This document shows positions 7,509 to 15,759 of a DNA stretch of 29,476 nt, in pieces (position 1 is the first letter of the stretch; every line of letters starts with the position of its first letter). Made by a program: the position numbers and the translations under genes. Source of the DNA: Fusobacteriota bacterium (GTDB lineage: Bacteria > Fusobacteriota > Fusobacteriia > JAPLKR01); assembly GCA_026387965.1 (NCBI GenBank), contig JAPLKR010000104.1, positions 1 to 29,476 of the forward strand. Direction: 5' to 3'. Under the pieces are notes generated by a model that made no database searches, was not told the DNA's origin, and worked only from the letters and a program-made list of their open reading frames with translations.

Positions 7509-9251
7509 ATGAAGAGAGTTACGGTTATTAGTTCAATCATTGCAACAGCGTTTTCATTAGGTATCGTTTCGTATGGAGCTGTAGCAAATACATCAGGTTC
7601 AAGTGCTACGAGTTCAAATCCTAGTAGTGGATATAATTTAGGGAGCAAAACGGTTCAAGGCGTTGCACCACAATCTATTTCGGTTCAAAATTCGACTCCA
7701 CTGGTTGCACCAATACTAGCGTCTCCGACTCTAGCGGCGCCTCGAACGGTTCAAGCGGTTCAGACACAAAAGGTTTTGCAAGTTCCAGCAGCCCCAGCGC
7801 CATTAGCGATGCCGTTGGCGCCACCAACATTCAATATGAGCACGCTTTCGGTTGCTCCAGAGCAAAGAGTTGTTATGACTCCAGGAAATGAATTATATGC
7901 AAATTACTTTACATTTGGGCTTGGTGGATATAGTATACCAAATCAAAATATTATTATTCTAGATTACTATAAAGAACTTCCACAATATAATTTAAATACC
8001 TATTTTCATGCGGGGCATGAAGCTGGAGGGCAAACGGGGAACAATTCTGAGCTCACAACGGATAACATGTATTTGAAGGGCGACTGGAACAACTGGACTG
8101 GAATTGTTTCAAATACGAATAATCAAAATATTATTCCAAATATGTATAACAATAGTCAAACGTATTCTGTTAATAATAATGATACCAATCTCTATGGTAT
8201 TTATCATTTTATGAATAATACGCCTCAACCGCTTAATATATGAGAGAACATCTAAACGGATAATCAAAATGGAATTCCAAGTAGAATCTATACGAACAAC
8301 TACTTTAGCTTGTTTGCTAATAAAGACCAGGATTTCTACTTGAATTTTTTACCAGGAATTAATCATTATTCAACATTAGGTGGATCTCTTTATACAGATT
8401 CGATACAAAATTATAGAACGAGTTCATTAAATGGTACTGCAACAGATAGACTTCAATTTGTTAATGATCCTACGTTAACAATGAATGTGACAGGTGGACT
8501 GGAATTTGCTAATAATAACGGGCAGGGTCAACTTAATAGTAAAGTCGGAGCAGATGTTAAAAAAGGGTTAGCTCCAAATTATGGAATTACAGGAACTGTG
8601 GGACAAAATAGTTTTAATACACCAATGAGTCAGACGATTAATGGGTTTATATGGGATACAGATGTAATGCTTAATGATCAAAGTCAACTTCAAAGAGAGA
8701 GTGATTACTATGCTGGAATTGGCGGATACGCAACCTATAATCGACTCTATTCAGAGTTGAAATTAATGGGGAATACATCTACAAATAAAATTGTATATGT
8801 AGGACAACCAGAGGGGATACCAGGTTCATTCGGAACAAATCCGATAATTGTTCAAAATATGCCAGGTACACAGTATTACGTAAATGTTGCGTTTAACAAT
8901 ACGTATACCTTAACTGAAAGTTTTAGAGCCTTAGTTAATTATCAATTTTCAACACTTAAACAAGTGACGTATTCACCGCAAAACACCGTGAATTTGGGTG
9001 TTGTGTATACAGTGGGTTCTTATACAATAACACCAACTATGAATTACTACCAAGGGATGTATGGTGGACTTTATCAAACGGAAGCTTTAAACCCATTTTG
9101 GACGTTTGACATTAAAAACACGTATCAGTTGAATTCACAAGTAGCTTTAAATCTATTAATTGGGAATTTATTAAATGCAACACCAGATTATAAACAAGGG
9201 TACCCAATTGCCGGTAGAGTTGTTACTTTTAGCGTACAAACAGCATTTTAA
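7509..9251 (+). pseudogene. Outer-membrane beta-barrel, TonB-dependent-receptor-like without visible plug, broken by two stops
   Basis: Frames 7509-8243 and 8310-9251 are the same phase and together make one protein of about 580 residues. The start ATG 7509 has GGAGG 5 bases upstream. Residues 1-26 are a signal peptide ending AVA. Residues about 48-120 are rich in Pro, Ala, Val and Gln (VAPILASPTLAAPRTVQAVQ) and look like a flexible periplasmic tether. The rest is amphipathic, Asn/Tyr/Gly-rich beta strand pattern. The C-terminus NLLNATPDYKQGYPIAGRVV...AF matches the closing signature of TonB-dependent receptors, including the final Phe used in barrel assembly. No plug domain is recognisable. 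TGA at 8241 and TAA at 8253 interrupt the frame. Without the first half, the second piece has no signal peptide and could not be exported. It may be a pseudogene, a strain-specific loss, or a locus with compensating indels. Ligand unknown. Confidence 0.7.
8241..8255 (+). other. Tandem in-frame stop codons inside the barrel gene
   Basis: TGA (8241-8243) and TAA (8253-8255) lie four codons apart in the barrel frame. The neighbouring +1 frame is free of stops from before 8221 to beyond 8330 and would read IYERTSKR across the gap. A pair of compensating indels is therefore a possible cause, for example loss of a TA in the ATATAT run at 8236-8241. Confidence 0.7.
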
Positions 9252-9276
9252 TTTAATTTGAAAGGAAGTAAAAAAA

Positions 9277-9882
9277 GTGATCGGATTATTTTTAACAGGA
9301 GGATGGGTAATGTATCCACTTCTCATTGTATCAATTATTGGTTTAGCGGTTATGATTGAAAGAATTATATTTTTTTCGACAGTAGAGAGAGGGAATTTTA
9401 ATCATTATTTCCAAAAACATATTGAAGAGTTGATGAAAAAAGGAGATATAAAAGCAGCAATTGAAATGTGCAAAAACAAAAACAATTCAGTAGCGGTCAC
9501 AATTAGAGCAATACTTGAAAATTATGATAGAGATAGAACTTCTCTTCAAGATTTAATTCAAGAAGTAGCTACTACACGAATTGGTATGATGGATAAATTA
9601 ATGTGGCTTCTTGGAATTATTGCCTCAGTCTCACCACTTCTTGGATTACTTGGAACTGTATGTGGAATTATTGTAGCTTTCCAATCTATGGCGATTGAAA
9701 ATGGACTTGGAAAGCCTGAACTTATGGCAAAAGGGATAGGGGAAGCTCTTATTACAACGGCAGCAGGCCTTATAATTGCCATTCCGTGTATGATTGTGTA
9801 TCGATATCTAGAAAATCAGATTGATAATGTTATTTCTGAAATGGAAAAAGTATCTCTTCGTTTCTTAAATATTCATAAATAG
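9277..9882 (+). CDS. exbB: ExbB/TolQ/MotA-family proton channel subunit
   Basis: A 201-residue inner-membrane protein with the ExbB topology: TM1 at about 10-33, a cytoplasmic domain of some 70 residues, TM2 at about 108-138 (SVSPLLGLLGTVCGIIVAF) and TM3 at about 153-175 (EALITTAAGLIIAIP). The two Thr in the pore-lining TM2 and TM3 motifs and the Glu of GEALITT are those conserved in ExbB/TolQ. Five such subunits enclose two ExbD helices and use the proton gradient to drive TonB. It starts at GTG 9277 with AAGGAAG 9 bases upstream. The gene lies between the barrel and exbD, so it most likely powers this locus rather than flagella. TolQ is the alternative name, but the following tonB favours ExbB. 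Confidence 0.93.
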   Translation: MIGLFLTGGWVMYPLLIVSIIGLAVMIERIIFFSTVERGNFNHYFQKHIEELMKKGDIKAAIEMCKNKNNSVAVTIRAILENYDRDRTSLQDLIQEVATTRIGMMDKLMWLLGIIASVSPLLGLLGTVCGIIVAFQSMAIENGLGKPELMAKGIGEALITTAAGLIIAIPCMIVYRYLENQIDNVISEMEKVSLRFLNIHK

Positions 9883-9890
9883 GAGTTGTT

Positions 9891-10313
9891 ATGAATTTAA
9901 GAGGCGCAAGAAGACAAAGGAAAAAAAGTGGTGTTGGTCTTGATATTATTAACTTAATTGATGTTATGTTGGTACTACTTATATTTTTTATGGCAACAAC
10001 CACATTCATGACGGTAAATGATTCTATTCAGTTGAAGTTACCGCATTCGACTATTGTGAATCAAGCACCAACACAGCAAATTGTTGTTTCTATTGATGCA
10101 AATAAAATGATCTACATAAATGGCCAAAATGTTTCACAAGAAGGATTTGTTGCGGAACTTTCAAAAGTTTTAAATAAAGATGGCAATTCGGATATTGTTT
10201 TAATCAAAGGTGATAAATCACTGAGCTATGGTTATTTAGTAAAAATCATGTCACTGGCTAAGGATGCAGGTGCTACGCAACTCGATATTGCAACGACTAC
10301 TGGAGAAAGTTAG
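9891..10313 (+). CDS. exbD: ExbD/TolR-family motor subunit
   Basis: A 140-residue protein with a short cytoplasmic N-terminus full of Arg and Lys, one membrane helix (about 19-40) containing the proton-carrying Asp24 in NLIDVMLVLLIFF, and a periplasmic domain of about 100 residues ending in the usual LAKDAGATQLDIAT beta-alpha-beta unit. It is the partner of ExbB and lies 8 bases after it with its own AGGAG. Length is normal for the family. Confidence 0.93.
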   Translation: MNLRGARRQRKKSGVGLDIINLIDVMLVLLIFFMATTTFMTVNDSIQLKLPHSTIVNQAPTQQIVVSIDANKMIYINGQNVSQEGFVAELSKVLNKDGNSDIVLIKGDKSLSYGYLVKIMSLAKDAGATQLDIATTTGES

Positions 10314-10321
10314 AGGGGAGT

Positions 10322-11365
10322 ATGAAAACTGCAAATAATAAAAAAAGATTTTCACTATCCATTGTAATTTCAGTTATTATTCATCTATTATTTCTTATAT
10401 ATATAGTCTTTTATGTTGCTACCCACCCACCACAGCCACCACAGACTGTTATCCAAGCTAACTTAGTTGATATTTCATCATCAAGTGATGTTGTACAGTC
10501 AACTGTACTTGAGGGAAGTCGAGAAAATAAGCACCCTACTGTAAGCCAAATATCTCAAGCAAAAAAATCTGCTGCTCAAAGTAAAGTGAGTGAGAGTCAA
10601 GCAAAATCAAAAGTGATTGCTTCGACGCCGACTGTGAAAAAGAAAATACTTGCACAGACAAAAGCAGTTCAAACAAATAAAAAATCGGTCATTAATAGTA
10701 GTGCTACAAAAATTCTCTCATCGAGTCATTCCACTTCAAGGCAAGCGGTTACACCACAACCGAGCTTAAATTCAATTATGAATAGTAATGTGAATGAAAG
10801 TGCATTAAATGGTGTGAGTAGTGGGACAAATACCCATAGTAAGGTTCAAGGTAACTCAAATTATTCGACAAACTATCAACTGAAAGCAGGTTCGCTATAT
10901 AAACAAAACAGCAATACAGGAGCAGTATATTCTAGTAGCGGAAGTGTTAATGGTAAGTTAGCGACATCATCAAGTTCGAGTGCAGGAAAGCTATATAATT
11001 CGAGTAGTTCTGATACAGGCGTTGGTCTGAATTCAGCAGGAACTCAAATTGGCAGCAAAAATGGAGCCAATGGTCTAAATATGCAAGTTGTTGGTGGTGG
11101 AAGTGCTATCTGGGATCCAAATAATAAAATGCCACATTACCCACGAGAAGCTGAAAAAAATAGTGTGCAGGGTAGCGTAGGCCTTATTATGACGGTAAAT
11201 GCGAATGGTCAAGTAATAGGTGTTATTGTTAAGAAAAATAGCGGAGATAGTTCGCTTGATAGTGCAGCAATGAATGCAGCAACAAATTGGAAAATATTTA
11301 TTGTAAGAAATGGGAGCTATATCCCTGGAAAGGTACAAATTACAATTCAATTTAAATTAAAATAA
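10322..11365 (+). CDS. tonB: TonB energy transducer with Ser/Asn-rich linker
   Basis: A 347-residue protein anchored by one N-terminal helix (about 11-33) that keeps the Ser-x3-His pattern (Ser17, His21) needed in TonB for contact with ExbB/ExbD. The C-terminal domain at about 257-347 is a TonB_C fold: PHYPREAEKNSVQGSVGLIM and GDSSLDSAAMNAATNWKI are the usual motifs. TonB spans the periplasm and pulls on outer-membrane receptors. The linker (about 50-255) is not the usual Pro-Glu/Pro-Lys type: it is Ser, Asn, Gly and Lys rich, with a loosely repeated unit around AGSLYKQNSNTGAVYSSSG and AGKLYNSSSSDTGVGLNSAG. Only a short PPQPP stretch follows the membrane helix. The gene is spaced 8 bases after exbD and ends this envelope cassette. 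Confidence 0.92.
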   Translation: MKTANNKKRFSLSIVISVIIHLLFLIYIVFYVATHPPQPPQTVIQANLVDISSSSDVVQSTVLEGSRENKHPTVSQISQAKKSAAQSKVSESQAKSKVIASTPTVKKKILAQTKAVQTNKKSVINSSATKILSSSHSTSRQAVTPQPSLNSIMNSNVNESALNGVSSGTNTHSKVQGNSNYSTNYQLKAGSLYKQNSNTGAVYSSSGSVNGKLATSSSSSAGKLYNSSSSDTGVGLNSAGTQIGSKNGANGLNMQVVGGGSAIWDPNNKMPHYPREAEKNSVQGSVGLIMTVNANGQVIGVIVKKNSGDSSLDSAAMNAATNWKIFIVRNGSYIPGKVQITIQFKLK

Positions 11366-11382
11366 CGAATAGTAGGTGAAAT

Positions 11383-12780
11383 ATGAAATTGGTGTGTTTT
11401 AATTTTATTCCAAGCAAAATACTAAAACTTCGTGAAGAGATGCGTGTGTTTACTGAAATTTATTCTGTTCAATCAGAACAAAATTTACTCACATATATTG
11501 TCGAACAAAAACCGGATGCTATTCTTGTAAACAATAAGGATATGGAAGAGAGTGCGCTCACATTAGTAGAACACATTAAAGGTATTGATAATAAAATACT
11601 TATTTTTTTATACGGCACAGGGGTTAATTTGAAAATAATTATTTCATCTATGAAAATCGGTGCATATGATTATTTAATTGCAAGTGAAAAAGATGAAAAA
11701 AAAGTTTTGGCTACGCTTGAAAAAGCAATTAATAACCAAAAATTAAAATCCAAAAAAATATTTACTGAAAAAGGCATCGATATCGAAGAAGAGATGATCG
11801 GAACAACTGAAGAGATGCTCAATGTGTATAAAATGATAGGCAGAGTATCTAACTTAGATCTGCCTGTTTTGGTTATTGGTGAAACGGGTACAGGTAAAGG
11901 CATTATTTCAAGAGCGATACATCGCTATGGAAATCGAACTGATAAACCATTTGTAACGGTTCGTTGTTCAACTCTTAATACAACACTATTTGATGAAGAG
12001 TTATTTGGCTTTTTGCCTGAAGCCAATTTTGAAGGCACTAAAACAGGTAAATTTGAACTTGCAGAAGATGGGATACTCTGTTTTGAAGATATCAGCGGTT
12101 TAAATTTAGATGTTCAAGGAAAACTTTTGAGTTTACTTCAGGATAAACATTATACGAAAGTAGGCGGAAGCGAGAGAATCCTTATTCAATTCAGAATCAT
12201 TTATACGACGGATAGCGATTTAGAGCAGTTAGTTTCTGAAGGTAAATTCATGCAAGAGCTGTATCATAGAGTTCGAGTTATTAAGATTGAAATTCCGTCT
12301 TTAAGGGAGCGGAAAGAAGATATTCCGTTCTTAGTAAACCAATTTATCAAAGAGTTTAATGATGAACTAGGGAAAAACATCAAAGGAATATCGGAAAACA
12401 CGCTTAAGCTTATACATAGTTACAGTTTTCCAGGGAATATAAGAGAACTTAAAAATATTATTAAAAGTTCAATTGCAGTGTGTCGTGGGAATACAATATT
12501 AGTAGAAGATTTACCTGCAAACATGGTTGAAAATAAAGTAACGACGCGGCATGGCGATTTACAAGATTGGGTACTTCAAGATTGGATCGCAGGGGAAATT
12601 GATATTTTAAAAGAAAATTCAGAACAAGATTATTATGATAGAATTATATCTCGTGTTGAGAGAGAATTGATCACTCAAATCCTGCGTGATACCAATAATA
12701 AAAAAGTTGAAACAGCCGAAATTTTAGGGATAACGCGGAATACCTTACGCTCAAAAATGAAAAATTTTGGAATGGAGTAA
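11383..12780 (+). CDS. NtrC-like AAA+ regulator lacking GAFTGA and phospho-acceptor Asp
   Basis: A 465-residue protein with the NtrC-family order: receiver-like domain (1-120), AAA+ domain (about 138-365) and Fis-type helix-turn-helix (about 430-463, VETAEILGITRNTLRSKM). The receiver has Asn50 where the phosphorylated Asp should be (PDAILVNNKD). The AAA+ part has a good Walker A (GETGTGKG, 166-173) and Arg finger region (LYHRVRV, 293-299). However, the sigma-54 contact loop that normally reads GAFTGA is EANFEGT (213-219), and Walker B ends Phe-Glu-Asp (234-236) instead of Leu-Asp-Glu. This predicts a DNA-binding protein that does not respond to a kinase and does not activate sigma-54 in the usual way; TyrR-like action on sigma-70 promoters is one precedent. 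It follows tonB by 17 bases and overlaps dnaX by one base, so it may regulate this operon. Targets are unknown. Confidence 0.85.
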   Translation: MKLVCFNFIPSKILKLREEMRVFTEIYSVQSEQNLLTYIVEQKPDAILVNNKDMEESALTLVEHIKGIDNKILIFLYGTGVNLKIIISSMKIGAYDYLIASEKDEKKVLATLEKAINNQKLKSKKIFTEKGIDIEEEMIGTTEEMLNVYKMIGRVSNLDLPVLVIGETGTGKGIISRAIHRYGNRTDKPFVTVRCSTLNTTLFDEELFGFLPEANFEGTKTGKFELAEDGILCFEDISGLNLDVQGKLLSLLQDKHYTKVGGSERILIQFRIIYTTDSDLEQLVSEGKFMQELYHRVRVIKIEIPSLRERKEDIPFLVNQFIKEFNDELGKNIKGISENTLKLIHSYSFPGNIRELKNIIKSSIAVCRGNTILVEDLPANMVENKVTTRHGDLQDWVLQDWIAGEIDILKENSEQDYYDRIISRVERELITQILRDTNNKKVETAEILGITRNTLRSKMKNFGME

Positions 12781-14183
12781 TGATGCTATATCGTAAATAC
12801 CGACCTTTATGTTTTGAACAAGTTAAGGGGCAAGAGACTACAGTTATCAGTCTTAAAAATGCACTAAAACTTGGAAAGCTACACCATGCAATTCTTTTTT
12901 GCGGACCTCGTGGGCTTGGGAAAACTACGCTTGCAAGAGTGCTTGCAAAATGTGTGAATTGTATTACTCACCCCATGTCAGCTACCCCTTGTTTAGTGTG
13001 TGAAAGTTGTAAGGCCATTACGAACGGAAGTTTTATGGATGTCTTAGAGATTGATGCGGCATCTAATAGAGGAATCGATGAAATTCGTGAATTAAAAGAG
13101 AAAATAAATTATAGACCTTCTGTTGGGATAAAGAAAATTTTTATTATCGATGAAGTTCATATGCTTACAACGGAAGCTTTTAATGCTCTTCTTAAAACCT
13201 TAGAAGAACCTCCAGAGCATATTATGTTTATTTTAGCGACAACCGATCCCGAAAAGTTACCAGACACGATACTTTCGAGGTGTCAACGGTTTGATTTGGC
13301 AAGCATTAACTATAATGACTTAAAAATATTGCTATCTGAAATTTTGCTTCAAGAAGAAGTTAAAATAGAAGACTCTGTCTATAAAGTGATTTTTGAAAGA
13401 AGTGGAGGTAGTATTCGCGATTCACTTTCACTGCTTGAAAAATTAATTTTATCAAGTGCTGATGGTGTGTTAACTTTATCGAGTGTTGAAAAAAATTTAG
13501 GCTTTGTTCCAGAGGAGAAATTTCAATTTTTTGAAAACGTTGTTTTTTCCACACAAATTGGAAAAGTATTAGAGTTTATTGATGAATTATGGCTTGAAGG
13601 AATTGAAGTAGATGATTTTTTTAAGCAGTTTTGTTATTATCTTAAATCAAAAAGCCTACAAAATAAAGAATCGAATTTTGAATGGATTGAAGAAATTTTA
13701 TCTGTACTATATCACTTTAAAAATGAGGAAGATAAGCGATTAATTGGATATGTTGTAGTACATAAAATTAGAGAACTTGAAATTCCACGTGAAAAAAACA
13801 GTAAGAAAAATTTAGTCTCGATGAGAGAAAAAATAAGTGTAAAAAGTGAAATATCACTTAAAGAGATAGAGTCAAGATGGAATGAGTTGCTTTCGATTTT
13901 AAAAAGAAAAAGAATTGTCATGATGGCTTATTTGAGTGGTTCAAAGCCGATTAGCATTGAAGGAAATACTCTGTTAATAGAATTTCCAGAAGGCCATCAA
14001 TTTCATGTTGAATCGATGAGCAAGCCAAAAAATCGTGAGTATTTGGAAGAAATTTTTTTTGAAGTTTTTAATATTGTATTAAAAATAGATATACAAATCG
14101 TTAGAAATTTGGTAGTTGATGAGGAAGAGGATCTTTTGAAGAAAGTAATGGATGTATTTGGTGGAGAAATAGTTTCAAAATAG
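12780..14183 (+). CDS. dnaX: DNA polymerase III subunit gamma/tau
   Basis: The clamp-loader ATPase. The N-terminal AAA+ module is standard: LYRKYRPLCFEQVKGQ, Walker A GPRGLGKT (42-49), zinc-binding cysteines at 61, 71, 74 and 77, Walker B FIIDEVHML (about 122-130), LLKTLEEPPEH and the LSRCQRF sensor/Arg finger. Domain III runs to about residue 350. The remaining 110 residues are short and Lys-rich, so at 467 residues the protein is gamma-sized rather than tau-sized. The first ATG overlaps the previous stop (taATG); the second ATG at 12783 is better spaced from GGAG at 12773-12776 and may be the true start. The Thr of the Walker A GxxGTGKT form is Leu here, which is minor. Confidence 0.94.
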   Translation: MMLYRKYRPLCFEQVKGQETTVISLKNALKLGKLHHAILFCGPRGLGKTTLARVLAKCVNCITHPMSATPCLVCESCKAITNGSFMDVLEIDAASNRGIDEIRELKEKINYRPSVGIKKIFIIDEVHMLTTEAFNALLKTLEEPPEHIMFILATTDPEKLPDTILSRCQRFDLASINYNDLKILLSEILLQEEVKIEDSVYKVIFERSGGSIRDSLSLLEKLILSSADGVLTLSSVEKNLGFVPEEKFQFFENVVFSTQIGKVLEFIDELWLEGIEVDDFFKQFCYYLKSKSLQNKESNFEWIEEILSVLYHFKNEEDKRLIGYVVVHKIRELEIPREKNSKKNLVSMREKISVKSEISLKEIESRWNELLSILKRKRIVMMAYLSGSKPISIEGNTLLIEFPEGHQFHVESMSKPKNREYLEEIFFEVFNIVLKIDIQIVRNLVVDEEEDLLKKVMDVFGGEIVSK

Positions 14184-14195
14184 AAGGGAAGAAAT

Positions 14196-15095
14196 ATGTA
14201 TAAGAGAGTTACCACACAGGTTTTATTAATGGTGCTTACACTTTTCATTCCATTAGTAGCCTTTTTTATTCCTGCATATAGCATGAATTGTAGATTAAAA
14301 ATTGATAAAAATAAGCAATGGCAATTCAACTTTTTTGTGTATTTGATATTTTTAGCTGTTTTAATAGTATTTCAACTTTCAGGTATGTACACGCTAATTT
14401 TTGGAAGTAGTAGCAAAGGTTTAATTCCAATGTATTTTACTCACTCTTTTGAAGGGGTAGTAATTCTTTGGTGTATATTTGTTGTAATGTTTTTAGGATT
14501 TGAAATGCTGCTGTTACTGCTTGCACAAAAAACTAAACTTAATGGATTCAATCAGCTTGTGATTGTTGTTATTATTATGAGTAGTATTGCGTACAGTATT
14601 GTTGAAATGATTAAGAAACCTGTTATGGTTACGCTTATATCACAAATGAACTCTTTAATACAAGCTAATCCAAAAGACACAAATGTACAATATCTTATTG
14701 AACAAGTTAATGTCCTGCGTGCCAATTATATATTAATACTTTTTCTTTCAGTATTTGTGATGGTACTAATTACCTATTGTGTTCTCTTTAAAAAGTATCT
14801 TTTTGGATTTCATATGAGTTATTACTTCACACTTGTATATGCAATACTTTTTTTAATGAAATATATACCAAATATTAATCAAAGTTTGCTGAGCTCATAT
14901 TCAACGCTTATTATGGCAGGGTACTCTCTTTATCTTTGCAAAGAACTCTTTTATATAATGAAAAATAGAGGCAGAAACAGATCTATAATAGTTGTATTAA
15001 TTGTGATACTATGTATTGTACTTCCGCTATTTTTACTTTTTATTCTAGGGGCATTAATGAGTTTTAGAGTGTTGAAAACATATAAAATAAAATGA
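14196..15095 (+). CDS. Unknown 8-TM membrane protein
   Basis: I do not recognise a family. The 299-residue protein has about eight hydrophobic segments (roughly 9-28, 45-66, 86-110, 120-139, 178-198, 207-223, 232-255 and 262-290) and short charged loops. There is a larger hydrophilic loop at about 145-175 with NSLIQANPKDTNVQYLIEQ. No obvious catalytic residues or substrate motifs are visible. The ATG at 14196 is preceded by GAAGGGAAG. It is the last gene of the long operon: its stop codon's A begins the terminator stem. A role in the envelope system is possible from position only. Confidence 0.7.
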   Translation: MYKRVTTQVLLMVLTLFIPLVAFFIPAYSMNCRLKIDKNKQWQFNFFVYLIFLAVLIVFQLSGMYTLIFGSSSKGLIPMYFTHSFEGVVILWCIFVVMFLGFEMLLLLLAQKTKLNGFNQLVIVVIIMSSIAYSIVEMIKKPVMVTLISQMNSLIQANPKDTNVQYLIEQVNVLRANYILILFLSVFVMVLITYCVLFKKYLFGFHMSYYFTLVYAILFLMKYIPNINQSLLSSYSTLIMAGYSLYLCKELFYIMKNRGRNRSIIVVLIVILCIVLPLFLLFILGALMSFRVLKTYKIK

Positions 15096-15131
15096 AAAAA
15101 GGTATTGGGCTTTTAGCCTAATACCTTTTTT
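15095..15131 (+). terminator. Strong terminator ending the TPR/ExbBD/TonB/dnaX operon
   Basis: AAAAAAGGTATTGGGC (15095-15110) pairs with GCCTAATACCTTTTTT (15116-15131) over 16 positions with one G-T wobble and a 5-base loop, and the right arm ends in six T. The shikimate kinase ribosome binding site starts at the next bases, so the hairpin could also act as an attenuator for that gene. Confidence 0.85.
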
Positions 15132-15142
15132 AGGAGAAAATT

Positions 15143-15661
15143 ATGGCCATAATTTTAGTTGGATTTACAGGAGTTGGTAAGTCCACGATTGGACGAGAGA
15201 TAGCACAGGAATTGAAGTTTAAGTTTATTGACTTAGATAACGAAATAGAGTGTAGAGAGAGAGAGTTAATTAAATCAATTTTTTCAAATCATGGAGAAGA
15301 TTATTTTAGAAGTGTTGAGATTAGAATTCTAAAAGAAATAATAGGTGAAAATCTAGGGAGCATATCTGTTATTTCAACGGGCGGTGGTACTATTGAGAGT
15401 AGCGAGGCTAGAGAGGTTATTAAAAACGGAAATGTGGTGGTGTATTTACGATGTGATAAAACCTTAATTGAAAAAAGAAGAAGCGTCTTGAAAGATAGAC
15501 CTATTCTTGAAAGGTGTGATTGGGAAGTTCGGTTTGAAGAGCGAGAAAAGTGGTATGAAAGTGTTTCAACCATAACCTATTTTGTAAGTGATATTTTAGA
15601 GGAAAATGCCCAAAATATTACTGCTGAACTAACAAAAATAATAAAGAAAACAATTAAATAA
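15143..15661 (+). CDS. aroK: Shikimate kinase
   Basis: Phosphorylates shikimate at the 3-hydroxyl with ATP, step five of chorismate synthesis, in the cytosol. The 172-residue length is normal. Walker A is GFTGVGKS (7-14). Substrate residues are visible as Asp30/Asp32 (FIDLDNEIE), Arg56 (YFRSVE) and the STGGGTI loop (78-84). The lid arginine is in KDRPIL (Arg119), followed by the family's RxxWY-like EREKWYES. The ATG is preceded by AGGAG (15133-15137), which abuts the terminator of the previous operon. No separate promoter is evident between them, so expression may depend on read-through. No other aro genes are nearby. Confidence 0.9.
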   Translation: MAIILVGFTGVGKSTIGREIAQELKFKFIDLDNEIECRERELIKSIFSNHGEDYFRSVEIRILKEIIGENLGSISVISTGGGTIESSEAREVIKNGNVVVYLRCDKTLIEKRRSVLKDRPILERCDWEVRFEEREKWYESVSTITYFVSDILEENAQNITAELTKIIKKTIK

Positions 15662-15694
15662 GAGTATAATATAATAATTTTGTTCATATTAAGA

Positions 15695-15723
15695 TTGAAA
15701 AAAATGTGGAATTATGATAGAAT
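15695..15723 (+). promoter_or_regulatory. Promoter upstream of ftsK
   Basis: TTGAAA (15695-15700), 17 bases, then TAGAAT (15718-15723) preceded by TG-A, an extended -10. It lies within the 98-base gap between aroK and ftsK and likely drives the long ftsK-to-galU unit. Confidence 0.65.
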
Positions 15724-15759
15724 TCACTAGATATACTAGAAGAAAATTATGGTGAAAAA

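Noticed and set aside
8241-8243. Selenocysteine at the TGA in the barrel gene
   Set aside because: A TAA follows four codons later in the same frame, no selenocysteine stem-loop was evident, and barrel proteins have no such residue.
11383-12780. Ordinary sigma-54 enhancer-binding response regulator
   Set aside because: The phospho-acceptor Asp and GAFTGA loop are both replaced and no sigma-54 -24/-12 promoter was noticed in the window.
13791-13800. A7 run in dnaX as a programmed frameshift site making a shorter subunit
   Set aside because: I see no matching stem-loop or upstream Shine-Dalgarno as in E. coli dnaX, and AT-rich genes have many such runs.
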